DNA of 64,000 bases from Flavobacterium panici (GTDB lineage Bacteria > Bacteroidota > Bacteroidia > Flavobacteriales > Flavobacteriaceae): assembly GCF_903819335.1 (NCBI RefSeq), contig NZ_CAIJDE010000017.1, forward strand, positions 337,397 to 401,396, in the 5' to 3' direction. Both the position numbers and the translations under genes were made by a program. The notes below the pieces were generated by a model. That model was not told the DNA's origin, did no database searches, and saw only the letters and a list, made by a program, of their open reading frames with translations. Numbering within the stretch: the first letter of the stretch is position 1; each line of letters starts with the position of its first letter. Of the stretch, positions 27,101 through 30,700 are shown in pieces.

Positions 27101-27602
27101 AAGGCATCTGATCACCATTTGACGTCGTTGGATAGTAATCATAAATTAATGATCCTGAAATATTAGTATAAGCTGTTTGATTTGGAAGTTTAATCTTAAT
27201 TGAACCTAGATTGGCACGCGTAACTGTACCATTGTCAACAGTACCTTTACTGTAAATACCAGCCCAATAAAGACCTGCATATACGATTTTATAACATTCT
27301 CTACTAGATTGCGGAACAGTTAAATTAGCCGAACTAGAACTAAACGTAGTATTGTCACTATCAATATCGATATATTGCATAGTAAGGTCGTTGTTGTTCT
27401 GGCTCGTTGAATTGAACGCATTATTTGGCCGCTCACCATTCTTGTTGTTATCTCTATTCAAAATATTATTACCTATCAAGAGCATATCACCTTTTAAACT
27501 TTGGTCAAAGCGAGGGGTGAAATCCTTTTGAGAGAACATAATAAAACTCTGTATAAAAAATAATACAGTTAAAACTAATTTTAAAGTAGTAGGTTTCTTC
27601 AT
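3165..27602 (-). CDS. sprB: SprB, giant mobile gliding-motility adhesin
   Basis: A single uninterrupted 24.4-kb gene for an 8145-aa secreted protein (over 800 kDa by estimate; F. johnsoniae SprB is 669 kDa). The signal peptide is residues 1-25 (cleavage after IMFSQ). A unique N-terminal region follows (about 25-370), then a DUF11-like beta domain (about 372-500), Cys-containing Ig-like segments, and then a very long run of SprB repeats. Each repeat is about 70-90 aa and ends in motifs such as 'GTYTVSVKDKNGC'. A non-repeat beta-sandwich-like domain interrupts the run at about residues 1209-1422. The last ~85 residues, starting at CLDNYFTPNG and ending GHFTLYR, are a gliding-associated type B T9SS sorting domain. 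SprB is exported by T9SS and carried along the cell surface by the gliding motor. It lies between sprD and sprF. Confidence 0.95.
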   Translation of the reverse strand: MKKPTTLKLVLTVLFFIQSFIMFSQKDFTPRFDQSLKGDMLLIGNNILNRDNNKNGERPNNAFNSTSQNNNDLTMQYIDIDSDNTTFSSSSANLTVPQSSRECYKIVYAGLYWAGIYSKGTVDNGTVTRANLGSIKIKLPNQTAYTNISGSLIYDYYPTTSNGDQMPYAYYYDLTTMVQGLANPEGTYTVANIISGRGGINGGFSAGWNLFVVYEDPKSSAKYITSFDGLRWIQASSGPVTYDLTGFKTIPTGVVKAKLAFAALEGDVNLTGDKYSINNTDIFTTERSVNNFFNSTFNDVNGPYTDRTPSSGNTLGFEAGIINLNNAANAIIKNNDTSAQLKLSTGGDGYGLFFNAFNVEIIEPKIVLTKIVKNNLGANIGGQNVTLGQQLNYEIGFKNTGNDNATSFTIRDQLPINIIFNYPADIVSLPTGVTVQSYNATTRNIVFAINNNIVKVGDPEKIISFKVKVVPDCQSLSEACSNSIDNSAYATYKGQQNTSFTISDDPSVNTNTGCILVPKATNFLVGVDGCKYTTNVTLCGANINLTAANGYSDYTWYSDEARTIEIGKGQVFNVKDPGTYYVYNLAAAPCRSIYQSFVVTRFGATVENPVIPFADQVVTCSNDGKKLPNIFLCGSNAVRQITTSISDATSIVWEKLNEGSCTAVTNQNCANENAACTWASVGSGPNYTANQAGQFRVTLNYAGGCFNRFYFNVYTNLLTPTETHKDIICGVPGSITIGGVPAGYEYAIRTDPSGAVGAYQTSNTFNITTPNSYTVYIRQIGVATNPCIFSVPGILIRSRDLQITTAVTQPTCYGDKGSIKVGALNIDPQYYYYLYNNATNALVNSVGPIAASDYTFANLNPGTTYRVRVTNAPIGGTPAPTCNVSSVISINNIAAPLVATAALTTPLTACSDGKITLSGSGGTAPYFFFVNGSTTFLTSNEITFTTAGTYNIRLVDSNNCEATTSITVTGNPKPVYNITNTEINCNGGTAQININVTNANGYTLQYSIDNGATFSTTPVFSNLTGGTYNVVVKYTLSGTTCTDPATTITITAPANALSASAGVSELAGCDPSGNGFGKVRITNPQGGTPPYTYSFNGGTTYGTSNEAYVAPGTYTLYVRDSKGCTFAMPGVILDPKPADPTIAVGAPVFNCNGTATSTVTVTNGGGANYSYEYYLDNVLNTNTPSNVFVNVPSGSHTVSVKYNLVSVPTYSNLLQEDFGSGGTTTTPGIASAYCFNDQRVNPPYTCSLNGTPTRSVEDNQYSVTSFFWRGDTAWYHFKDHTTNGTDANGRYLLVNIGGAAGPYGVLYSKPIIDVIPNQPVMVSLYVGNLLNTGVTGAAPIVRFELVDGSGNVVATEDTGKIAEAANDANRTKWVPINISLNPGNNTNLTFRIRSGSTEYGGNDLVIDDIWVRQIPKSCITQKDFPIVIDSNKAFTASITGVKNVTCNGGNNGEITLAAENFNLPYGFDYSMNNGTTWVNSKVSPVTVTGLTSQTYSIQVRFNNSASTCSFPFSQPITAPAALAVTAQVTAQPTCTTGASITATVTGGTPAYQYELRQSNGTTVVVPFQTSNIFTNVASGTYRIVVRDVNACTSPASATVNINNPTAPTASLAASSDLCYDSTNQATLVVTATGTGTLTYSLDGGAAQTSNTFTNVGPGTHNVVVTDSNNCTATVSNIVIAPELEGSATISKTLDCTTSPNATITVSITGGTSAFKYKVKIGSGTYSGSNNVTGNSFVYTATTANTYTFEITDSKGCITTTSAVVNPISNPTVTATKVNATCNGASTGSIQLVGAGGSGGYTYSFNGSATFIAQSDYTGLAAGTYTFQVMDSKGCKSAVGNITITQPTTLTATASATAFSCNASNVKQAATVTIAVPTTGTAPYQYSFDGGTTFTSTRTLSVTDNGTNQTISYVVSDAQGCKTPVQTVTINRLNPPTDLAFSNAAVTCTATTTTVTATATNGVGTLTYAITSPAASVATNTTGVFAGLAAGTYNFKVTDANGCYYEEPYIINAVSPISVAGNKTSDALCKGGATGSGTFTVSGNATIGAYTYTVTPPAAAASITKSGNTLTLANVAAGTYSVQVRDNATGCTNTASIIIAEPANALTFTAASTNVNCNNDNSQITVTAAGGTPNYTYAFAKSPSTVPSSTYGNSATLTVDTNSGADLVWDVYVKDANGCTTKNTVTIATDNLPSVTAAINNQCTGSGNSFTITATGTGLAPLTYSIDGTSFQTSNIFNVAAGTYTVSVKDKNGCIASAPAATVVYPQLTAVGAVTKELDCTVTPNATITVTIGGGRTPFTYTSRKGSGTPSAPSASIAGPTFTFSVTPGNADTYTFVITDANGCQATAVTTVDPISNPTVTAAQTNSSCNGAADGSVTLTGAGGSGSFTYSNNATTGFTTNPVFNGLTAGSYTFYVKDSKGCTGSVAVTITQPSTLAATVAVVGFTCNTSNAKVAGTVTINVTAGTGTAPYEYSFNGSGYSSNNVLTLNDNGADQPYTYSVRDAKGCPVTGNGTLLRLNPPTDLTFASPAVTCTATSTTVTLTAVNGVGTLQYETIAPSTVIRAKQTSNAFTNLAPGSYTFRVTDTNGCYYTEPYIVNPVTPIAITGNKTSDVLCRGGSTGSGTYTVSGNATPGAYTFTLTAGTLGSGTLTKSGDTLTLSNVAAGTYTVQVTDTATGCTNSASIVIGQPAAALAITTAVATNVNCNNDNSNITVTATGGTPNYTYAFAKSPSTVPSSTYGASNVLTVDTNSGADLVWDVYVKDANGCIAKSTATVILDGMPAITNVTVNNQCTASGSGFTITATATGLAPLTYSIDGTSFQTSNTFTVAAGTYTVSVKDKNGCTASAPAATVVYPQLTAAGTVTKELDCTATPNATITVTIGGGRSTYTYTVQKGAGAPSAASAPITGPTFTYTVTPANADTYTFVITDSNSCTRTAVVTVAPIANPTVTAVQVNASCNGAADGSVTLTGAGGSGSFTYSNNPTTGFTTNPVFTGLAAGSYTFYVKDSKNCSGSVAVTITQPITLAATVAVVPFTCNTSNAKVAGTVTINVTAGTGTAPYEYSFNGSGYSSNNVLTLNDNGANQAYTYSVRDAKGCPVTGNGTLLRLNPPTDLTFANPAVTCTATTTTVTLTAVNGVGALQYETIAPSTVIIAKQTSNSFANLPPGSYTFRVTDANGCYYTEPYIVNPVTPIAITGNKTSDVLCRGGSTGSGTYTVSGNAVVGAYTFTLTAGTLGSGTLTQSGNTLTLSNVAAGTYTVQVTDTATGCTNSASIVIGQPAAALAITTAVGTNVNCNNDNSQITVTATGGTPNYTYAFAKSPSTVPTSTYGNSAVLTVDTNSGADLVWDVYVKDANGCIAKSTATVILDAMPAITNVTVNNQCTASGSGFTITATATGLAPLTYGINGPTGAFQTSNTFSVAAGTYTVYVKDKNGCIAAAPAATVVYPQLTAAGTVTKTLDCTATPNATITVTIGGGRSTYTYTVQKGAGAPSAASAPISGPTFTYTVTPANADTYTFVITDSNNCTKTAVVTVAPITNPTVTAVQVNASCNGSSNGSVTLTGAGGSGGFTYSNNVAGPFAANPVFTGLAAGSYTFYVKDSKNCTGSVAVTITQPLTLAATVVEVPFSCNTSNAKVAGTVTINVTAGTGTAPYEYSFNGSGYSSNNVLTLNDNGTNQAYTYSVRDAKGCPVTGNGTLLRLNSPTDLTFAAPAVTCTATTTTVTLTATNGVGTLQYETIAPSPVIIPKQTSNAFANLAPGTYMFKVTDANGCYYTESYTVNPVTPITVLASKLSDVLCNGGNTGSIRLTVSGFGSTYSYTVNGGTAVTGVNTGTVTLPNLTANTYAIVITDEVTGCTANASITINQPAAALSATYAAVNANCFVSTSAVTVTATGGTPIYRYSFVQDGAAVGAYSNNNKANLDPAVNLNWDVHVIDANGCTFKLDITIAKDVVPTVTASAAGQCFGVGSYTITATPGVGLVAPLSYSINGGASYQAGNTFVVTTPGSYTIRIKDGNGCTADSNVVLVNNALTLNATLDKDITCSVPTDAQITLTPAGGSGPFTYTASPNTGTFAGNVFTTNTAGSYTFTVTDSRGCTATSSAVIVTTPVNPDITGVSQTQSINCNGDATAAIAITIDNTKGQAPFVYTVLNTTTGVNYGSQTSGLAAGNYVITVTDAKGCTDTDNINIAQPTPIVVNRTITPITCGALGVSLGAITITSVTGGTPNYTYHVTGVNGYNKQITGQTGASVVFEVVDFGLYQIIITDANGCTNIEQNIFVASPPNDLDITVTPPPADCSSLGSAVVAIGAASTNITGNGPFHFAVYTGPGMTYTSPTTLPWYDEDVLGVPAGVNPGSKKTSIPNLLPGVKYTFIVHDAGTGCYYYETAQFPIPTNSTLTVTGLTANNVTCKGSNNGNVSLTVNSTYPTPTPISYEIFNSFTMVTTGVTGTGTVPANGSLPINNIGALGFGNYVVVIKETAGGTNAGCSIASNTFNITESAIDLSVTASVTKNANCNPNSGVITAVAKDGTGPYTYQLLLSTDPAPTAASAGWASVNTFNRNAGNYIAYAKDAYGCIKFAAITLNKDVDPTITAPAGICYDGNPFTFAISGTVDPAVGGATYSVNGSTFQTSPSFTFNASGTYTLVIKDGNGCTATTTYEVKPQLHLSAALTKELDCTITPDAQITLTATGGYNTAYTYYYSTDGGLNYTLMPSNVLTTSVLANYMFKVNDAKLPTACEATTTLTLDPIQPTLFTTVETHVSCNGGTDGTITVNVTSGVGPYQYQLDGGAFQTSNVFTGLAAGTAYTITVRDAKSCLYPGTPITITQPAALTATSALTTALTCAAGNVPTKAVVTVTAADGTAPYLYSFDNGVTYTSTNTYEAFAGTTFNVLVKDAKGCIFTLTNGVNIPALNPPTITNITGTPIYCAPAASTTSTVTITTTNGVGTLAYAILSPASATSNVSGAASGIFTLLAPDTYLFEVTDANGCKDQKSYTVAPVTNITVAGQLVSNVICNGQANGAVKFTVANFGGTYTATLTAGTGTVTQTGNTVDVTGLVPATYTLQVTDDITGCIATASVVVTQPTALSINLVSNVNANCNSGAKVEVIASGATPNYTYAFVQDGVTPVAADYTNSASAVLAPATNTLWDVYAKDANGCTVKLDVTIGTDALPTIDLTASVYCYTGGPVPITITGTFVGATAEYSIGNGFQSSPNFVLNAPGTYTFSIKDVNGCIVSVPYTLNQQLLLNATLTQDLTCAGSASITLLATQGTTTYTGFEVDFNGGGYVAATSPYTATAAGTYTFRVTDSQGCQALSIPVVVTPTTTPTATLAQTNVSCIGGNDGSITVTAANGITPYQYSINGGAFQTSNIFTGLIAGTYNIVVRDAKQCSSVSVPATITQPTALAATAVLTQGLTCGTGNATQPAVVTINVTAGTGTAPYQYSFNGGTNYSTTNTLTTYNAGLVTAYVKDANNCIIAVPVTITIPALNAPTNMDINGTPIYCAPAASTTSTVTISNVINGVGTLQYEILSPIVVAKQTSTVFAGLTPDTYLFQVTDANGCIYQESYTVLPVTNITVAGQLISNVTCNGSANGAVRFTVANYGTSYTATLTAGTGTLVQTGNTVNVTGLVPGTYTVQVVDGTTGCTATASVVVAQPTVLGLNLVSNVNANCNFGAKVTVLANGGTPNYTYAFVQDGVTPVAGDYTNSANAVLAPTVNTLWDVYAKDANGCTVKLDVTIGTDALPTINSSVGLYCYTGGPVPITITGTGVAPLTYSIGNGYQSSPNFVLNAPGNYVFYIKDANGCIVSSPYTLRQELLLKATLTQDLTCAGSASITLLATQGTLTYTTFEVSFNAGAYAAVTSPYTATAAGTYTFRVTDSQGCQAVSIPVVVTPTTTPTATFTQTNVSCIGGNNGSIIVTAANGIVPYEYSINGGAFQASNIFTGLVAGTYNIVVRDAKQCSSVIVQATITEPTALAATATLTQGLTCGTGNSTQPAIVTINVTAGTGTAPYQYSFNGGINYSTTNTLTTYNSGTITAYVKDANNCIISTPVTITIPALNAPTNMDINGTPIYCAPAASTTSTVTISNVVNGVGTLQYEILSPIAVAKQTSAVFAGLTPDTYLFQVTDANGCTYQESYTINPVTNITVAGQLVSNVVCNGQSNGAVKFTVANYTGTYTAVLTAGTGTLAITGNTVNVTGLVPGTYTVLITDAITGCTATASVVVAQPTAIALNVVSNINANCNFGAKVEVLASGGTPVYKYVFVEDGVTPNVLDYDTVANAVLDPTVNTQWDVYAMDANGCTTKIDVTIATDALPTINSSAGLYCYTGGPVPITITGTYVGTPTYSIGNGYQSSPNFVLNAPGNYTFYIKDGNGCIVSSPYKLNQELLLQASLTQDLTCAGSAVITLLATQGTLTYTGFEVDFNAGGYFPATSPYTATAAGTYTFRVTDSQGCQAVSIPVIVTPTTTPSATFTQTNVSCVGGNNGSIIVTAANGVVPYEYSINGGAFQASNVFTGLIAGTYDIVVRDAKQCSSVIVQATITEPTALAATAVLTQSLTCGTGNATQPAIVTINVTAGTGTAPYQYSFNGINYSATNTFTTYNAGTITASVKDANNCTIAVPVSVTIPALDAPVIDSVTGTDIWCTPAANTTSTVTVTVSHGVGALHYEILSPASAVTNVSGAANGIFTGLTADTYLFQVTDANGCKDDIYYTVDPLVNITAAGQLVNDVSCNGGSNGSVKFDVDNFDGAYTAALIGGPTTGTLTQVGKVVTLTNLPIGTYTVEVTDTTTGCTASASVTVGQPSVLTLTVASNINANCNSGAQVSVTAAGGTPDYKYAFIAGAGTPTAADYTNSNNAVLDPAVSLNWRAYVLDSKGCETFIPITIAVDPLPTAITANVTSQCPTAAGEYTFTVTVGSGVAPYEYSIGAGFQTSPTFTVNAAGTYDVTVRDANGCTATATAAVTITPGLQLDTTVTTLPSCTFNNGVITATATGGSGTANYRYTLDGGVSINTTPAVFNNVAPGTHVIRVRDVLTTCDFNVTIEIAPATVITGFTLNGTNVSCRGNSDGSITANLAPSAPGVNDNPVYTYTLTGTTALGVAVNRPAQTQNIFDNLQAGDYTVTVTSGRGCVDSEDIRISEPNVITVNAPVITQYNCTTGTNVSNYAVITVNNVVGGSGVYTIYEFIKGGVVVQRGPSNAYSESDFTGGDYTVNVYDDKGCMGSSTGIIRVNPFIRLDQINVAVNTAVTCISNEDITVTVTSIGGTPAILNYNVAGTDGNTYNQSNTTGVFTGLTIGNYLITVTNLATGCSIVQAHYVNDPNTFDINVTPVNGQICYGTANGSVDLTFVDNQLNPTNDAGAFNYVITGPVPSNGTTTNAGPVRISNLTAGQYTVVATLVNNPFCTVSTLFTIEQPTAALTVTTAKSDITCVTGNNDGEITASAAGGWDNKYEYQLILNGTTLVDYSDQFVWSGLSAGNYTINVRDNVGCIATATEVLVVPAPIVVTASASATTLTCFGDKTAIITVDPPTGGQGSNYQYTLNILSANPVISSGPQLSPIFTGLGAGTYSITVTDGFSCSATSANIVINEPTEVIPTLVEASSQTCLTQATLTLSAVGGTAPYTYSTDANFATTIGSFNASVTFPVAVGKYSYYVKDAAGCVGYVSNEITIDPLEPLNIEVDVTNAVVKCTGEATGVIVAEAKGGLGNYIYTLENTAGTIIQGPQATGIFEDLVIGDYIVKVESGDCDDASAVITINEPPVALQAVFTPTNVTCFGENNGKIVVTATGGTGVIKYAISPDLNQFDTISVFDKLAPGLYTVIAQDENGCYVMTDITITQPAAPLIVTAGSILGEQCKGDLNGEFTIDITGGTAPYTVSIDLPNGPFDPITGTQHTFDGLAGGNHTAYVKDANGCNFEIEVLVPLAVDINPTAEVVYGCETNTVTVTIDPSVDPADVDYSLDVIAGPYQLSNEFKDVLPGDHVIYARHTNGCIQPTASFTIQAFDKLHIQLAGGQQEMNIVSLTAIGGRPAYEYSFDGGPFTSETKFKYYESRDYVIKVRDQNGCIDTITIPLTYIDVCLDNYFTPNGTHSGWGPGCTNIYTNLEFAIFDRYGRQIAKYHYGQKWDGRYNGEELPTGDYWYVLKLNDVNDAREFVGHFTLYR
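7030..21100 (-). repeat. nine-fold ~1.76-kb super-repeat inside sprB
   Basis: One domain class in SprB carries a Trp motif of the type 'LVWDVYVKDANGC'. Its coding sites lie near 7034, 8755, 10465, 12179, 13961, 15820, 17563, 19330 and 21094. The intervals are about 1721, 1710, 1714, 1782, 1859, 1743, 1767 and 1764 bp. Between markers the other domain classes recur in the same order, so the higher-order unit is about 570-620 aa with roughly seven SprB domains. Domain order was read from the protein; percent identities were not computed. Confidence 0.85.
7744..12883 (-). repeat. homogenised super-repeat block A (about 1.71 kb x 3)
   Basis: The sequence encoding 'ALNAPTNMDINGTPIYC' and its relatives recurs at about 7744, 9451, 11161 and 12883, giving intervals of 1707, 1710 and 1722 bp. 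Long stretches around 8,000-8,300, 9,700-10,000 and 11,420-11,700 differ at only scattered bases. This suggests recent duplication or gene conversion. Confidence 0.8.
16501..21796 (-). repeat. homogenised super-repeat block B (about 1.77 kb x 3)
   Basis: The sequence encoding 'LLRLNPPTDLTF' recurs at 16501, 18274, 20041 and, in diverged form, 21796, giving intervals of 1773, 1767 and 1755 bp. The copies 16,500-16,800, 18,270-18,570 and 20,040-20,340 are nearly identical. The domain order matches block A, but the sequence is distinct, so the blocks expanded separately from a common super-unit. Confidence 0.8.
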
Positions 27603-27625
27603 GTTACTATGGTTTCAGTTTAACT

Positions 27626-27657
27626 GTTGTTCTTTGAAGGGGCATTCAAAGAACAAC
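27626..27657 (-). promoter_or_regulatory. 13-bp perfect hairpin in the sprB leader
   Basis: GTTGTTCTTTGAA (27626-27638) and its exact reverse complement (27645-27657) enclose a 6-nt loop. The hairpin ends 24 nt upstream of the sprB start codon. On the minus strand no T-run follows, so it is not an intrinsic terminator. A role in mRNA processing, stability or translation of sprB is inferred. Confidence 0.6.
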
Positions 27658-27692
27658 ATTCAATCTTAATTTAAATTTATGTTTTTACTTTC

Positions 27693-27710
27693 CTTCTTCT
27701 TTCGAAGAAG
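27693..27710 (-). promoter_or_regulatory. GNRA-capped hairpin between sprD and sprB
   Basis: On the minus strand the sequence is CTTCTTC-GAAA-GAAGAAG: a 7-bp stem closed by a GAAA tetraloop, lying 20 nt after the sprD stop. No T-run follows, which argues against simple termination. It may protect the 3' end of a processed sprD message. Confidence 0.5.
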
Positions 27711-27730
27711 CCGCCGTCTATATCCTATTA

Positions 27731-30700
27731 TTAATTTTCGACTTTTACGATAGCCATTTTCCCGTTGTATGGTGATTTACCTTTAGCTTCTAATGCCTTA
27801 GTTGCTTCTTGCAGACCATCGAATTTCTCGTAATAGATATAATATTTACTTGTTGTTATATTGTAAAAGAAATTAATATTTGAAAGCCCTGATGCTACAG
27901 CTTTAGTTAAGAACTCATCTCGTTTTTCAACACTGCTGTGTACTGCAAGAATCATATAATAACCACTTTCAGAATTTTTAATATTCTTAATAATCTGCAT
28001 GTTTGACTGATCTTCACCAAAATCAAAATCAGCTGCCGTGAGCGGTGTACTGCTTACTTTCGTTGTTTCTTTAATACGTTTAAGAGCAGCTACATCCTGA
28101 GCATATCTTCCCTGATCATTTTCGTATGCCGCACGCTTAATTCTACGTTTTTTCTCAATTTCAGTTTCAGCTTTAATACGCTCTAAGTCGGCAAGTAATG
28201 CTGCACCTTCAAGTTCCATTTTTAACTGTGCTGCTTTCAATTCGTTTATCTTCTCAAGATAAGCTTTGTTTAAAGCATCATTTTTATTAGGAACTTTTTT
28301 AAGTCTTTCGTTATATAAATTTGTCAGCTTAGCAATCTCATCTTTCTGTGCTTTACTAGCATCTGCAAGTTGTGATTTTAAAGCTTCTATCTGACTGTTT
28401 TCTGCAGCTACACTTTTGAAAGGTTTTGGTTCTTTGTAAATACCTTTTTCACTTAAATCATTCTCTTCTTTTAAATCATTCAAGTCTTTTTGTTTATTAG
28501 CTACTGTTGATTTAAACTGATCTAATAAATCATTTTGTGTTTTACCTGAACTTTCAATTGACTGAGTTAAGCTTTCAATCGCTTTTGCTGTTTCATCTTT
28601 TGCTGCCGCTGCTGCTCTGGCTGCTGCTGCTTCTGCATCAGCTTTTGCTTTCTCCGCTGCTAATCTTGCCTGACGTTCTTCTTCTTCTTTTAATTTTCTT
28701 GTTTCTTCGTCAGCTTTTTGTTTTTCTGAAGCTTCTGCATCTGCCTTAGCTTTTGCATCTGCAGCAAGTTTAGCTTGTAATGCTTCTGCATCTGCCTTAG
28801 CTTTTGCATCCGCTGCTAACTTAGCTTGTAATGCTTCTGCATCTGCGTTAGCTTTTGCATCTGCAGCAAATTTAGCTTGTAATGCTTCTGCATCTGCATT
28901 AGCTTTTGCATCTGCTGCTAATTTAGCTTGTAATGCTTCTGCATCTGCCTTAGCTTTTGCATCTGCAGCTAATTTAGCTTGTAATGCTTCTGCATCTGCC
29001 TTAGCTTTTGCATCGGCTGCTAACTTAGCTTGAAGTGCTTCTGCATCTGCTTTAGCTTTTGCATCTGCTGCTAAGTTAGCTTGTAATGCTTCTGCATCTG
29101 CTTTTGCTTTTGCCTCTGCTGCTAATTTAGCTTGTAATGCTTCTGCGTCGGCTTTTGCTTTTGCGTCTGCTGCTAATTTAGCTTGTAATGCTTCTGCATC
29201 TGCTTTAGCTTTTGCATCTGCTGCTAATTTAGCTTGTAATGCTTCTGCATCTGCCTTAGCTTTTGCTTCTGCTGCTAATTTAGCTTGTAATGCTTCTGCA
29301 TCTGCTTTTGCTTTTGCATCCGCTGCTAATTTAGCTTGTAATGCTTCTGCATCTGCTTTCGCTTTTGCGTCTGCTGCTAATTTCGCTTGTAATGCTTCTG
29401 CGTCAGCTTTTGCTTTTGCATCTGCAGCCAATTTAGCTTGTAGTGCTTCTGCATCTGCCTTAGCTTTTGCATCTGCTGCTAGTTTCGCCTGTAATGCTTC
29501 TGCATCAGCTTTTGCTTTTGCGTCTGCAGCCAATTTAGCCTGACGTGCTTCTTCAGCTTCTCTTAATTGTTTTTCTTCTGCTTCCGCTTTTGCTTTTGCA
29601 GTTGCTTCCGCATCGGCCTTAACTCTTGCATCGGCAATTAATTTAGCTTGTAAAGCTTCCATATCTGCTTTTGCTTTCGCTTCTGCAGCTAATCTTGTTT
29701 TTTCTGCTTCTGCATCCGCTTTTGCTTTTGCATCTGCTGCTAACTTAGCTTGTAATGCTTCTGCGTCAGCCTTAGCTTTTGCGTCTGCTGCTAATTTAGC
29801 CTGACGTGCTTCTTCATCTGCTTTCGCTTTAGCATCTGCCGCTTGTTTTGCTTGTAATGCTTCTGCATCTGCCTTAGCTTTTGCGTCTGCAGCTAGTTTA
29901 GCTTTTAATGCTTCAGCGTCGGCTTTAGCTTTTGCATCAGCTACTAATTTTGCTTGTAATGCTTCTGCATCTGCTTTAGCTTTTGCTTCTGCATCAAGTT
30001 TTGCCTGAGCCTCAGCGTCGGCTTTTGCTTTTGCATCCGCTGCTAATTTTGCCTGAAGTGCTTCTGCATCAGCTTTCGCTTTTGCTTCCGCATCTAATTT
30101 AGCCTGAGCTTCTGCGTCAGCTTTTGCTTTTGCATCGGCTGCTAATTTTATTTTTAATGCTTCTGCATCCGCTTTTGCTTTTGCTTCTGCAGCTATAATT
30201 GCTTGTCTGGCTTCTGCATCCGCTTTTGCTTTTGCATCAGCTGCTAATTTTTCTTTTAGAGCAGCTCCTTCTGCGGCTTTTGCTTTTGCGTCAGCGGCTG
30301 CTTTTGCTCTGTTTGCAGCATCAATCGAAGCTTTTGTTTTTGCTTCAGCAGCGGCTTTTGCTTTTGCTTCTGCAGCTAATCTTGCCTGAAGTGCATCTGA
30401 GTCAGCTTTTGCTTTAGCATCTGCAGCCAGGATTGATTGTAAATCTGCTTCTTCAGCTTTTGCCTTAGCATCTGCTTTACGTTTTGCTTCTGCAGCATCT
30501 GCTTTCGCTTTCGCATCTGCAGCTAGTTTTATTTTAAGTGCTTCTGCGTCGGCTTTTGCTTTTTCAGCAGTTAATTGCGCTTGTGTTTTTTGCGGAGCCG
30601 GAGCTGGCGTTGTTGGCGCTGCAGCAGCTGTTTGTTTCGCTTTTGCTTCTGCATCTGCCTTAGCTTTAGCATCGGCTGCAAGCTTAATTTTTAATGCTTC

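Noticed and set aside
28745..29530. Regular 51-bp repeats considered as a CRISPR-like array
   Set aside because: There are no unique spacers, and the repeats are contiguous, in frame and part of a long coding sequence.
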